The notes under the pieces are model-generated. The model was not told the origin of the DNA and searched no databases. It saw nothing but the letters and a program-made list of their open reading frames with translations. Positions 35,801 to 44,113 of a stretch of 64,000 bases of DNA are shown here, in pieces. Every line of letters begins with the position of its first letter. Positions within the stretch are counted from its first letter, which is position 1. Both the position numbers and the translations under genes were made by a program. Where the stretch lies: assembly GCF_035830635.1 (NCBI RefSeq), contig NZ_JAYMFI010000003.1, positions 186,001-250,000 of the forward strand. The letters run 5' to 3'. Source of the stretch: Adlercreutzia shanghongiae (lineage in GTDB: Bacteria > Actinomycetota > Coriobacteriia > Coriobacteriales > Eggerthellaceae).

Positions 35801-36355
35801 ATGCCCGACAACATCTTCCTGATGACCACGGGCTCCCGCCAGCCTACCTACTTCCACTCCGAGCATCGCCAGCTGCCCTGGTGCCGCGAGGTTTGGCCGT
35901 CGCCGCGCATCGAGATGAACCCGAAGGATGCCGAGCGTCTGGGCCTCAAGCAGGGCGACTGGGTGTGGATCGAGACTCCCTGGGGCAAGGTCCGCGAGGT
36001 GCTCGATTTGTACTACGGCATTTCCCAGGGCGTTGTGAACGCCAACCATGCTTGGTGGTTCCCCGAGTTCGACACGGCCTCCCATGGCTTCGAGCTCGTC
36101 GGCATCAACGTGGTGAACGACCCCTACGGCCAGGACGCCGTCGGCGGCTGCGCCACCATGCGCTCCACCCCGACTGTCATCTATAAGGCCACGGCCGAGA
36201 ACTCTCCGTTCGGCAACCCGGTCCCGTGCGACCCGAACGGCGTGGAATGCATCCATGACGCCTCCGACCCGCGTCTGCGCGAGTGGGTGCCTACGGGCAA
36301 GGGCCTGCGTGCCCGCTTCGAAGGCGAACCCGAGTGGGATGGGAGCGTGATGTAA
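32837..36355 (+). CDS. Tat-exported molybdopterin oxidoreductase, catalytic subunit
   Basis: A 1172-residue member of the DMSO reductase superfamily, binding two pterin guanine dinucleotides at Mo or W. Tat signal: MSRRNFMKTM plus hydrophobic run. A [4Fe-4S] site is formed by C53-x2-C56-x4-C61 and Cys88/89. HPDRLRYPVKRTNPKG and, late, FHSEHRQLPWCREVWPSPRI (about residue 1005) are typical of the large acetylene-hydratase/pyrogallol-hydroxylase/catechol-dehydroxylase-like group. It is about 350 residues longer than DmsA. With FeS and DmsC-type subunits behind it and a membrane LuxR regulator ahead, it resembles respiratory catechol or polyphenol reductase loci of gut Eggerthellaceae, but the substrate cannot be read from sequence. 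Confidence 0.88.
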   Translation: MAQLTMSRRNFMKTMAITGAAAAVSSSAVAPMRALAEDANATAGELKHVRTCCRACGKVECGVWVTVQDGKAIKVEGDESAPQSRGHCCAKSQSSMHAAYHPDRLRYPVKRTNPKGSDDPGWVRITLDEAFELAGQGLGECVDKYGGQSIFVMCGTSRVWSLGPYQGMKQLFGTPNAHLAYQVCKGPRHWAGIMTDEMGSPWMEVEAEPKVYVQWGTAVEYSNYDTTNRTISDVAPHATAHICVDPRVTPLSKEADIWLPLRPGSDGALALGWFNWIIENEAYDDTMVRRWSNAPFLFCDEKPWKTEGWLVEGNGGINMRTKLITEADIKEGGKYQRFMVWDENNNRLTYWDAEEGKWEGEMHKIPTTGSFIEHPLEGLVAPGWLPDPSVWCDPADAKFDSYWDEGNEKGKTTNPAGLPKKPALFPGEVEVQLKDGKTYKCRTVWDGFHDLTSQYTWDKVEEITGVPGDKAEEAVKVWTTRVDPRHGNGGIHFQLACDQNGNSIQNNRVLQMLSCVTGNSDEPAGNRGSCKSQFDGNPGRSNMQKAAPWGDQAITWPGRDYSLEEVAKHMQDFVQYLLDENSPLAERYGNKVPSDEEAIVIAKRMGGAMLPSQGWPNPTTIFMRQAGQVDADRFPLNRFWARWADSNAIWDACLQDPDWSLAMENENKEVGYNVKETLYALHGGVCQSGDIMNMGNIARAWDATTQLDFFVDINLWFCPNNGNADIIFPCQHWMEIDSTRVSQGSGGMFGCCCQAIEAPGETIYDPDWNVGMYKAMGVPWNTKDPDAAPAENLNFKPQCQAFIDKWTEQLGDEYDASGAPSYLWPDHDRVLKDNVDAWKTAEFPDGPTWAEAKQWFTEHGWMDCREWHPERWGTFRRHEMGWRRQQGGFNLFPLVDFHPGFMTASGLIEIWSLVCEAYICNMGEVPEDSDKWAHSDLPHFQGDDDRFPIYREPTDSPVAKPELYDPALIDQADDTYFMNHGYKDTLKAMPDNIFLMTTGSRQPTYFHSEHRQLPWCREVWPSPRIEMNPKDAERLGLKQGDWVWIETPWGKVREVLDLYYGISQGVVNANHAWWFPEFDTASHGFELVGINVVNDPYGQDAVGGCATMRSTPTVIYKATAENSPFGNPVPCDPNGVECIHDASDPRLREWVPTGKGLRARFEGEPEWDGSVM

Positions 36356-36356
36356 C

Positions 36357-37019
36357 ATGACCCGCTACGCTATCGTTACCGACCTGAACCGCTGCGTGGG
36401 CTGCCAGGCCTGCTCCGCGGCTTGCAAGACCGTCAACGGCGTTATGCCCGGCGACTTCTGGATCAAGACCCTGCGCATCGGCCCCACCCCCAAGGAGGGC
36501 GGCTGCGGCGACTGGCCCGACGTGGAGATGTACTTCCTCCCCATCCAGTGCCAGCACTGCGAGGACCCCGAGTGCGTGAAGGTGTGCCCGACCCAGGCGT
36601 CCCATGTGACCGAGGATGGCACCGTGCAGATCGACAAGTCGAAGTGCATCGGCTGCCAGTTCTGCGCCATGGCCTGCCCCTACGGCGTGCGTTATCTCAA
36701 CGAGGAAGAGCGCGTCGTGGAGAAGTGCACGCTGTGCCAGCAGCGTACCGCCCAAGGCGAGCTGCCCCAGTGCGTGGCCCAGTGCGGCTCCCGCGCCCGC
36801 TTCTTCGGTGATTTGGATGCCGGCATCGACACCTTCCAGGCGCTGGCGCCGACCCACGATTTGGCGACGCCCTACGAGGAGATGATGCAGAACCGCACCA
36901 CTCTGAAGGATTGGGTTGAGCCTTACACCGAGGCGGATGTGTACCATCTGACCGACACGGGCAACGGCCCGAAGCACTGCTACATCCTGCGTAATCGCAA
37001 GTGGCAGGGAGAGGAGTAG
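36357..37019 (+). CDS. DmsB-like four-cluster iron-sulphur subunit
   Basis: A 220-residue electron-transfer subunit with four ferredoxin motifs: CVGCQACSAACK near 12, CQHCEDPECVKVCP near 65, CIGCQFCAMACP near 100, and CTLCQQR...CVAQC near 125-140. This matches the DmsB/PsrB/NrfC family. No signal peptide; it would be carried across by the catalytic subunit's Tat signal. The start lies one base after the stop of the catalytic gene, and the anchor gene begins four bases after it. Confidence 0.95.
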   Translation: MTRYAIVTDLNRCVGCQACSAACKTVNGVMPGDFWIKTLRIGPTPKEGGCGDWPDVEMYFLPIQCQHCEDPECVKVCPTQASHVTEDGTVQIDKSKCIGCQFCAMACPYGVRYLNEEERVVEKCTLCQQRTAQGELPQCVAQCGSRARFFGDLDAGIDTFQALAPTHDLATPYEEMMQNRTTLKDWVEPYTEADVYHLTDTGNGPKHCYILRNRKWQGEE

Positions 37020-37023
37020 CGCT

Positions 37024-37896
37024 ATGGAACTTCAATGGCCCCTTATTCTGTTTACGACGCTTCTAGCGTGGTCGGCAGGCGTGTTCGGTGCCCAGTGCCT
37101 CTACGCGCTGCGCGGCGAGGGCAAAAAGGCCCAGATGCCGGCGCTCATCACCTCGGCCGTGCTTTTGGTCGTGGGCGGCATCGCAGTGTTCTTCCATCTG
37201 GAGCACTGGGAGCGCATCTTCAACGGCTTCGGCCACTTGAGCTCGGGCATCACCCAGGAGCTCATCGCCATCGTGGTGCTGGCCGTGGTGATGGTGGTGT
37301 ACTTCGTGTACCTGCGCCGCGGCGGCGATGAGGCGAAGGTGCCGACGTGGCTCGCCGTGGTGGGCCTGGTGCTGGTCGTAGTGCTCGTGTGCGTCATGGG
37401 TCACTCCTACATGATGGCCTCGCTGCCTGCGTGGGATTCCGTCATGCAGATAGGCTCGCTTCTGGGTGCGGCCTGCGGCTTCGGCCCGGCCACCATGGCC
37501 ATTCTGACGGCCCTGAAGGACGAGTCGGCCGACTACGCCGCCAAGGTGAACCTTATCGGCCAGGTGGTGAACGTGGTGCTGGTGGTGGCCTACCTCATCG
37601 CCATGCAGGCCACGGCTGGTGCCTACACCCAGGTGGAGTTCTGGTTCGACCCGACGAGCCCGACGCTCGACGTGACTCCCGACGGCTCCACCGAGCCCTT
37701 CACTGGTGCGTCGCTCGGATTCTCTATCGCGGCCATCGTGGCGGCGGCGTGCGGCGTGGCCGCGGCCTTCGCCGGCAAGGCAAAGGGCGACGGCAAGATG
37801 TGGGGCGCGATCTGCGTGGCCTGCGTGCTCGTGAGCGCGCTTGCCCTGCGCACCGTGTTCTACATGACCGGCGTGAGCATCTACCCGTTCTTCTAG
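37024..37896 (+). CDS. DmsC-like membrane anchor subunit
   Basis: A 290-residue quinol-oxidising membrane anchor with about eight helices. ELQWPLILFTTLLAWSAGVF at the N-terminus and GIAVFFHLEHWERIFNGFGH near 55-75 are typical of the DmsC family. It takes electrons from menaquinol and passes them to the FeS subunit. A strong terminator follows the stop by 15 bases, closing a three-gene operon. Confidence 0.92.
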   Translation: MELQWPLILFTTLLAWSAGVFGAQCLYALRGEGKKAQMPALITSAVLLVVGGIAVFFHLEHWERIFNGFGHLSSGITQELIAIVVLAVVMVVYFVYLRRGGDEAKVPTWLAVVGLVLVVVLVCVMGHSYMMASLPAWDSVMQIGSLLGAACGFGPATMAILTALKDESADYAAKVNLIGQVVNVVLVVAYLIAMQATAGAYTQVEFWFDPTSPTLDVTPDGSTEPFTGASLGFSIAAIVAAACGVAAAFAGKAKGDGKMWGAICVACVLVSALALRTVFYMTGVSIYPFF

Positions 37897-37911
37897 GATC
37901 CCTCAACAAAA

Positions 37912-37938
37912 GAAAGCCTCCCATAGCGGGAGGCTTTC
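37912..37938 (+). terminator. Terminator of the molybdoenzyme operon
   Basis: Perfect 11-bp stem GAAAGCCTCCC / GGGAGGCTTTC with a five-base loop, then TTCAT. Confidence 0.85.
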
Positions 37939-38029
37939 TTCATGTTGGGCGGGCGTGCTGCTCAGTCCAGCTTCCCGTTGAGGATTTGGGCGGCACCGGC
38001 GCGATCTTGCTAAGGCTGCCGCTCGTGCA

Positions 38030-39583
38030 CTAGCGCGTGGCGGCTGTCTGTCCGGCGATACGGCCGAAGGTCAGACCGTCGGCGATGGACGAGCCCGAGC
38101 CGGCATATTCTCCGAAGATGCCGCACGAGCAGCGTCCGGCGGCGTACAGCCCGTTGATGGGCTCGCCGTCCAGATTTATGACGCGGGCCGACCCGTCGAT
38201 CTTCAGGCCGCCGAGAGTGAAGAATGCCGAGAAGTCCTGGGGAAGCACCGATACGGCATAGAACGGTCCCTGCTCGATGGGGATAAGGTACTCGGGAGAC
38301 TTGCCGAAGTCCTCGTCGACGCCGGTGCGGCAGAATTCGTTGTAGCGGGCGATGGATTCCGCGGTGCGGTCAGCATTGAGCCCGCTCTTTTCCGCGAGTG
38401 CCTCGATGCTGTCGGCAGAGGTGATGTTGGTGAGGCCCGCAGCATAGGGGCAGCCCATGGCCTCGTCGTACATGGTCTGGTCGATGATGACGAAGCAGCC
38501 GCTCAGCGTATTCTCCAAAATAGTACGACCGATGAAGCTTCCGTACCAGTCTTCGGCCAGCATGCGCTGCCCGCGATGATTGAGAAGCGCCCCCTTGGGA
38601 AGTCCCTCGTACATATACACGTGGGCTCCCACGGTCATACGAGAAGTGCTGCGCACGGCAGCGCCGACTTTCTGGGCGGCGATCATGCCATCGCCCCTAT
38701 CGAGCGGTCCGGCGGTGCGCCCGCGACAGCTCAAGGCCTCCGGGCGGCAGTTCTCGACGATCTCGTCGTTGTTGGTAAAGGCTCCGGTGGCGAGTATGAC
38801 GCCCTTGCCGGCCCGCACGGCTACCGGTCCGTTCGGCCCCTCGGCTTTCACGCCGACCACTGCGCCGCTGTCGTCGGTGACCAGTTCGCTTAGCGCAGTG
38901 CCGAAGCGGATGTCGAGGCCGGCACCGGCAGATTGCAGCAAGGAGTCAATGATGGAAGCGGCTCCTCCCGACGGCGCATGACCGCGCGGAGCCGGTGTCG
39001 CGATGCTGGCGTAATCTGCTGCCCGCTCGTTGCCCGAGTACATGAGGCTGATGCCCTCGGGTGTTTCCACGATGTGGCTGGTCTCGTCGGCATCGCCATC
39101 GAAGGTCATGCCGTGATCGATGCACCACGCGCAGAGATCAGGCGACGAGGTGCAGAAGATATCCAGCAGCTCGGTATCGGCGCTCGGTCCGACTGCCTTG
39201 GTGAGGTAGGCCTTGAAGTTCTCGGGCGTGTCCTCAATGCCGAGGCGCTGCTGCACGGATGTGCCGCCTCCCATATAGATGAGGCCTCCCGAAAGCGCAG
39301 TGGTGCCTCCTGCCTGATCGGCGGCTTCCAGGGCAATAACCGTGGCTCCCTCCTCGAGGGCCGCCACGGCGGCCGCGGCCCCTGCGGCTCCCAGACCCAC
39401 CACGACGACCTCCGCCTCGTCGGTCCAGGCGACGTCGTCAGCGCTCGTGTTGCTGAGGGCTTGGGATTCGTCGGACCCCTGCGGGGCGCATCCCGTTGCC
39501 AGGGAACTCAAGCCCAGGGCGACTCCCGTTGCCCCGACGGCCGTGATGAAGGTGCGGCGACTTACCGTTTCGTGTGTGCTCAT
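38030..39583 (-). CDS. Tat-exported FAD_binding_2 flavoprotein
   Basis: A 517-residue extracytoplasmic flavin reductase. VSRRTFITAVGATG, hydrophobic run and ATGC give a Tat/lipobox start. FAD fold: VVVGLGAAGAAAAVAALEEG near 54-73; C-terminal FAD closure GLYAAGRCSCGIFGEYAGSG near 485. Its middle is more like ketosteroid-dehydrogenase-type members than the other two flavoproteins here. GGAGGG precedes ATG 39583. The membrane LuxR gene directly upstream on the same strand is the probable regulator. No cytochrome partner is adjacent. Confidence 0.85.
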   Translation of the reverse strand: MSTHETVSRRTFITAVGATGVALGLSSLATGCAPQGSDESQALSNTSADDVAWTDEAEVVVVGLGAAGAAAAVAALEEGATVIALEAADQAGGTTALSGGLIYMGGGTSVQQRLGIEDTPENFKAYLTKAVGPSADTELLDIFCTSSPDLCAWCIDHGMTFDGDADETSHIVETPEGISLMYSGNERAADYASIATPAPRGHAPSGGAASIIDSLLQSAGAGLDIRFGTALSELVTDDSGAVVGVKAEGPNGPVAVRAGKGVILATGAFTNNDEIVENCRPEALSCRGRTAGPLDRGDGMIAAQKVGAAVRSTSRMTVGAHVYMYEGLPKGALLNHRGQRMLAEDWYGSFIGRTILENTLSGCFVIIDQTMYDEAMGCPYAAGLTNITSADSIEALAEKSGLNADRTAESIARYNEFCRTGVDEDFGKSPEYLIPIEQGPFYAVSVLPQDFSAFFTLGGLKIDGSARVINLDGEPINGLYAAGRCSCGIFGEYAGSGSSIADGLTFGRIAGQTAATR

Positions 39584-39832
39584 CGGATTTTCCCTCCTGT
39601 TCAGTATTGCGCGACCGTCGCTTCCAGGAGCGCTTGATCGCCGTCGGCAGGCTTGTTGCGATGCCGATGGGGCCATAATGAGGAAGGAAATCGAGAAAAA
39701 CATCGACTGGGCTATCGGCCAGACGGGATGATTTTGGCGCTTGCCATCGGCCATGAAGAGTGAGCTCGGCGCTTTCGGCCTCCACGGTAGGGGGAATGGG
39801 CGTGCAGAACTCCCGTTTTCGAGGGACCGTCT

Positions 39833-41320
39833 TCAGGGCGCGGATATCTCGCTTGCGGCGCGATGGACGAGGAGCTGGAGCTCGTCTCTGCTGTGCACGC
39901 CGGTTTTCTCGTAGATGTGGCGAATGTGCGTCTTCACTGTGCTCTGGGAGAGACTTAAGGAGGCGCAGATGAAGCCCACGCTGCGATTCTCCAGCAAGAA
40001 GGAGGCGACCTCCTCCTCGCGGCTTGAGAGCCGGTAGGGGGCGAGTTGCTGCTGCGCCTGGGAAGAGAGCTGGCCGGAGATCTCGGGAAAGGGGAGGATC
40101 GGGGAGGTGTCGCGGGGGCGCAGGGAAGAAGCGGGGGTCGGCGAGGTCCTGTCCTCGCCGGTTTGCTCGGGTTGCGCGGTCGGCGCGGATTGCGCGAGCG
40201 TTACTGCGGGGGCATCGGCGTGCTGCGCGGCATCTTCGCTCGACGGCTCTGCTGAGCCGCCGGCCGCTGTGAGTTGGCGTATGCGATGGAGGGCTTCTTC
40301 GATAATGAGGGCGATGACCAGGGCAATGACGAGGATATCGGTATCTATTCCCTCGAAGAGTCGGGAGAGGGCTACTCCCGCTGTGCCGAGGGCTGCTGCG
40401 ACGCAGAGCATGATGCACTGAGACTTCAGGTCGCGGCGTGTGCTTCCGAGCTCGTGCATGACGAGGAGAATGCAGCCAGTTAGGAAAATGGAGAAGGGCG
40501 CGCCTGGCTCTGCGAGAAGCCAGAGACAAAGCCCCGTCATCATGCAGGGAACGGCTATCTCGGCGATAAGGGGCAACGCGATGCGCGGCCGGAATGCGTA
40601 GGCGCCCAAGGCAATGAGGCCGCCAAATCCGGCTCCATAATCGGGGTTAAGGGCATCGTGCCCCATAAGCCCCACGCCGAATCCAGCAAGGAGAAATAGA
40701 AGCAGGGCGCGCGGCGGCACGTCAAGCCGAGGCAGGCTCTGATCGGGGTTTTCTGACCGAGGACGTTTTTGGCCGAGGGTTATGAACAGGGGAATAGCCG
40801 TGAGCAGGGGAAAGGCGGGCCCTAAGGCGAAAGGCGGCAGGGCGGTGCGCAACAGACAGATGGCAAACCCCGCGAGCACGGCGCAGGCGTAGGAAAATAG
40901 GTCGCTGTTTGGATGGCCTGCCGGCAGGCAGAAAAGCCAGAGCGCGAACAGCGAGGCGAGTGAGTAGCCTGAGAGCACCAGTCCCGCCCACGAGAGGGGC
41001 TCGCCGTTGGATGCGGAAGGGGCCACGAGGAAGCAGGCGAAGGCTCCCTCGAGGATGAGCGCATTGACGACGCACCATCCTCGCTGGAGGAAGGTGCGTC
41101 GTCGGACAAGAGGCGGAGCAGTGCTAAAGCCGACGATCATGGAGAGGAAGAACGCGGCGTAGGGCCCCGGGCCTTGCGGGTCCTGATTGGACGAGAGCGT
41201 GTAGACGAGGATGGAGAGACTCGCGGCCACGAGCGGTGACACGCTGAGGCCCCAGAGCAGCGACGGGCTGCCGGCCCTTGCCTGCGCACTGTCTACGGAG
41301 AGATTCCCGGGGACGCTCAT
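39833..41320 (-). CDS. Membrane-embedded LuxR-family regulator
   Basis: A 495-residue protein with about ten membrane helices (20-345), a Ser/Ala/Pro linker (355-430) and a C-terminal LuxR helix-turn-helix (LSSREEEVASFLLENRSVGF, then SQSTVKTHIRHIYEKTGVHS). GAGGAG is eight bases before ATG 41320. Located 250 bases upstream of, and co-oriented with, the 38030-39583 flavoprotein; the pair forms a typical Eggerthellaceae regulator-reductase unit. The 250-base gap contains no gene. Confidence 0.85.
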   Translation of the reverse strand: MSVPGNLSVDSAQARAGSPSLLWGLSVSPLVAASLSILVYTLSSNQDPQGPGPYAAFFLSMIVGFSTAPPLVRRRTFLQRGWCVVNALILEGAFACFLVAPSASNGEPLSWAGLVLSGYSLASLFALWLFCLPAGHPNSDLFSYACAVLAGFAICLLRTALPPFALGPAFPLLTAIPLFITLGQKRPRSENPDQSLPRLDVPPRALLLFLLAGFGVGLMGHDALNPDYGAGFGGLIALGAYAFRPRIALPLIAEIAVPCMMTGLCLWLLAEPGAPFSIFLTGCILLVMHELGSTRRDLKSQCIMLCVAAALGTAGVALSRLFEGIDTDILVIALVIALIIEEALHRIRQLTAAGGSAEPSSEDAAQHADAPAVTLAQSAPTAQPEQTGEDRTSPTPASSLRPRDTSPILPFPEISGQLSSQAQQQLAPYRLSSREEEVASFLLENRSVGFICASLSLSQSTVKTHIRHIYEKTGVHSRDELQLLVHRAASEISAP

Positions 41321-41400
41321 CGAAAGACTCCTCTATTCCTGCGCCGGGCACAGCTCTCGAAAATGCCGAAAACGTGCTGCTGGGCCCTGGCCGCGGTGAT

Positions 41401-41844
41401 CTAGCTCAGCTTCCCGCCGAGTTCCTTGGCGGCCGCCGCTTTGTCGAAGTTGCCGCCGGTGCGCTTCGTGAGCTCGCCCATCACGCGGCCCATCTCCTTC
41501 TTCGAGGTGGCACCGGTATCGGCCAGCACCTCGCTGATGAGCGCGGCCAGCTCGTCGCCTTCCACCTGCTTCGGCAGGTAGCCCTCCAGAATGGCCACCT
41601 GCTCGGTGAGGGTGTCGGTGCGCTCCTGGTTGTTGCCGGCCTTGATGGAGCCGTCCAGCGTCTCCTTCGTCTGCTTGATCACGCGCTTCAACATGGCGTC
41701 CACGTCGGCCTCGGTCACGTCGCGGCGCTCGTTCACCTCGATGGCCTTGAGCTCGGTGTGCACCTGGCGTAGGATGTCGCGGCGGTGGTTGTCGCGCGCC
41801 TTCATGGCTGCCTTGATCTCGTCTTGCAGCTGCTGGTATTCCAT
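41401..41844 (-). CDS. yqeY: GatB/YqeY domain protein
   Basis: A 147-residue YqeY protein, a stand-alone relative of the C-terminal tRNA-binding domain of GatB. LRQVHTELKAIEVNERRDVT and QVAILEGYLPKQV are family motifs; the C-terminus has GRVMGELTKRTGG. Often linked to tRNA-dependent amidation, though its exact role is not settled. AAAGGACTGCCCCC precedes the start. Confidence 0.92.
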   Translation of the reverse strand: MEYQQLQDEIKAAMKARDNHRRDILRQVHTELKAIEVNERRDVTEADVDAMLKRVIKQTKETLDGSIKAGNNQERTDTLTEQVAILEGYLPKQVEGDELAALISEVLADTGATSKKEMGRVMGELTKRTGGNFDKAAAAKELGGKLS

Positions 41845-41905
41845 GGGGGCAGTCCTTTCGCTTGCGGAAATGTGCTGCCCCCATCATACTCCTTCTGGTC
41901 TGCGT

Positions 41906-44113
41906 CTACCCCTCGGCGAGCGCTCCCTTCACGATGCCGCGGGCGGCCAGGTAGGTCACCAGCATATAGCCGCCGTAGATGACGAGCGTGAGGCCCGCGG
42001 CCATCATGACCGGCCCGAACGGGCTTACGCCGATGGCGCTCAGCATGGAATCGGACAGCACCCCGATGGCGCAGGTGGCATGGCAGGCGGCCAGCCCCAG
42101 AGGCACGAGGAAGTACACGAGCACCTGGGCCAGAAGCGAGCGGTTGATCATGCGCGCATCGCAGCCGAGCTTGTATAGCGTGCGGTAGCGCGGGGTGGAA
42201 TCGGAGGCCTGGCTCAGCTGTTGGATGGCCAAGATAGCGGCGGTGGACACCAGGAAGATGAAGCCGATGTACAGCGCCAGGTAGGTGATCATGAGCCGCA
42301 ACCCGGCCGACTGGGTGGTCATCTCGTAGGCGGTGAGGATGCGCGTCACCGGCCACAGCAGGCTCGCGTAGGGCTCGCCGCTGCCGGCGGTTCCCTTCTC
42401 GAAACCGCCCATCTCCAGCGGCTGCGAGGCGGCCACGATGTCCATGAGGGCCGCGTCGTTTTGGGCTGCCGACTTGCCGTTGTCGGCGTACATCACGTTC
42501 AGCGTCTGCGTGGAGGGGATGCAGCCCTCATCGCGCAGGGCATCGATTACCTCATCGGGCACGATGACCACCATCGCCGTGGCCGTCATGGCGTTGTCCT
42601 CCAGCTGCGTGGCGTGCACGGGCCCGGTCAGGGTCAGCTCCTGCCCGCCGGCGTCAATCGTGGGCGCGGCCTTCGCCACAGCCTCGGCCAGAGCCTGCAC
42701 GATTTCCATGTTGTTTGCCAAGCCGCAGGTGCCCGGCTCCAACTCCACCGGGTCTTGGCCCTGCAGAGCGCGGGCGGCGTTGAAGTCGCTGAGCGACAGC
42801 ACGCCCACCGACGACTTCATGCTGCTGCCCAGGTCGTCCAGGCGCAGGTCGGCGCCGTTGGCCACCGCCTCGGCGGCCTCCACCAGGGGCGCGTAGGTCA
42901 TGTTAGGCAGAGAGTAGAAGTTCGCCTGGGCATACGAGCCGACGGTTTCGCTCCACAGTTCGGGCGCGCCGGCCTCAAGGGCGGCGGCGATGTCCCAATC
43001 GTAGGACTCGGCCGCAGCCAGGCGGTCGGGGGCGTCGGCCTCCATCTCGGCGCGGCGCTCAAGCTCGCCGGCCGATGAGGCGGGCGTGCCGTCGGGGCCG
43101 TACCACACGCCGGCATCTAGGCTGGCGGAATAGGGGTTCGCCTTCTCGGCGCCGCCCACGAACACCTCCACAAGCCCCATGCCGGTGGAGAACACGGTGA
43201 TGGAGAAGAACAGCAGTACGCACACGGCCCACAGCGACAAAAACGCCGTGTTCACCTTGCTGGCAATCTGGCGCACGGTGAACAGGTTCAGCTTGCGCAG
43301 ATACACGCCGCGCAGGCGCGTGAGCACCGCGATGGCGAATCCGGCGAGCGACCAGAAGAACAAAAGCGACCCCACAAGCATGCCCACCGTGGCGCGCATG
43401 AACTCGGGCTGGTCCATCATCACCAGGCCGTTCTCGATCAGCTGCTCGTAGGCGTAGGCCAGTACCGCCAGCGACACGAGGAACGCCACCAGGCACACCC
43501 AGGGGTTGCGCACGCCGGCGCGCTCGTTTTTCTCGCCGGCGCGAATGAGGTCGATGAGCTTGCAGCGGCTCACGGTGAGGGTGTTGAACAGCGCTACCAC
43601 CACGTAAATGGCGGCAAAGCAGCCCAAGGTGACCACGAAGGCGTCGGAGGAGAACACGAACTGGTAGTTGGTCATGGTAGTGCCGAACAGGGCCGCCGTG
43701 AAGAACGACAGCGCCTGGGACAGCAGCACGCCGCACACCAGGCCTACGGCCAGCGACAGAAGACCCACCATCACGGTCTCGTACAGCACGATGCGCGATA
43801 CATGGCCCGGCGTCATGCCGAGCACCAGGTAGGTGCCGAACTCGCGCTTGCGGCGGCGGATGAGGAACTGGTTCGCGTACAGAATGAGGAAGCCCAGCAC
43901 GCAGGCCACCACGCCCGAGAACATCTTCAGCATCTGGGTGGTGGTATTGAAGATGCTGGACGAGGCCGCCGATTCCATATCGAAGAGAATCTGCTGGCTG
44001 CCGATGGAGTTGAAGGCGTAGAACACCGCCACGCCGAACAGCAGTGTGATGAAGTAGATGGCGTAGTCGCGTATCGACCGGCGGATGTTGCGCAGGGCGA
44101 GCTTAAGATACAT
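41906..44113 (-). CDS. ABC transporter permease, FtsX/BceB type
   Basis: A 735-residue membrane protein with about ten helices and a large extracellular domain between helices seven and eight (roughly 330-600), the BceB/VraG architecture used for sensing and detoxifying cell-wall antibiotics. MYLKLALRNIRRSIRDYAIYF is the classic N-terminus. ATG 44113 is chosen because GGGAGG is six bases upstream; it overlaps the ATPase gene by 11 bases. Works with the ATPase upstream and the two-component genes at 47184-49003. Confidence 0.9.
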   Translation of the reverse strand: MYLKLALRNIRRSIRDYAIYFITLLFGVAVFYAFNSIGSQQILFDMESAASSSIFNTTTQMLKMFSGVVACVLGFLILYANQFLIRRRKREFGTYLVLGMTPGHVSRIVLYETVMVGLLSLAVGLVCGVLLSQALSFFTAALFGTTMTNYQFVFSSDAFVVTLGCFAAIYVVVALFNTLTVSRCKLIDLIRAGEKNERAGVRNPWVCLVAFLVSLAVLAYAYEQLIENGLVMMDQPEFMRATVGMLVGSLLFFWSLAGFAIAVLTRLRGVYLRKLNLFTVRQIASKVNTAFLSLWAVCVLLFFSITVFSTGMGLVEVFVGGAEKANPYSASLDAGVWYGPDGTPASSAGELERRAEMEADAPDRLAAAESYDWDIAAALEAGAPELWSETVGSYAQANFYSLPNMTYAPLVEAAEAVANGADLRLDDLGSSMKSSVGVLSLSDFNAARALQGQDPVELEPGTCGLANNMEIVQALAEAVAKAAPTIDAGGQELTLTGPVHATQLEDNAMTATAMVVIVPDEVIDALRDEGCIPSTQTLNVMYADNGKSAAQNDAALMDIVAASQPLEMGGFEKGTAGSGEPYASLLWPVTRILTAYEMTTQSAGLRLMITYLALYIGFIFLVSTAAILAIQQLSQASDSTPRYRTLYKLGCDARMINRSLLAQVLVYFLVPLGLAACHATCAIGVLSDSMLSAIGVSPFGPVMMAAGLTLVIYGGYMLVTYLAARGIVKGALAEG

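Noticed and set aside
32846..36358. 1170-residue open frame on the minus strand opposite the molybdoenzyme gene
   Set aside because: It mirrors the coding frame of a conserved enzyme, has shadow-type composition (Val/His/Gly/Leu-rich without domains) and no ribosome-binding site; open only because GC-rich codons rarely give stops in antisense.
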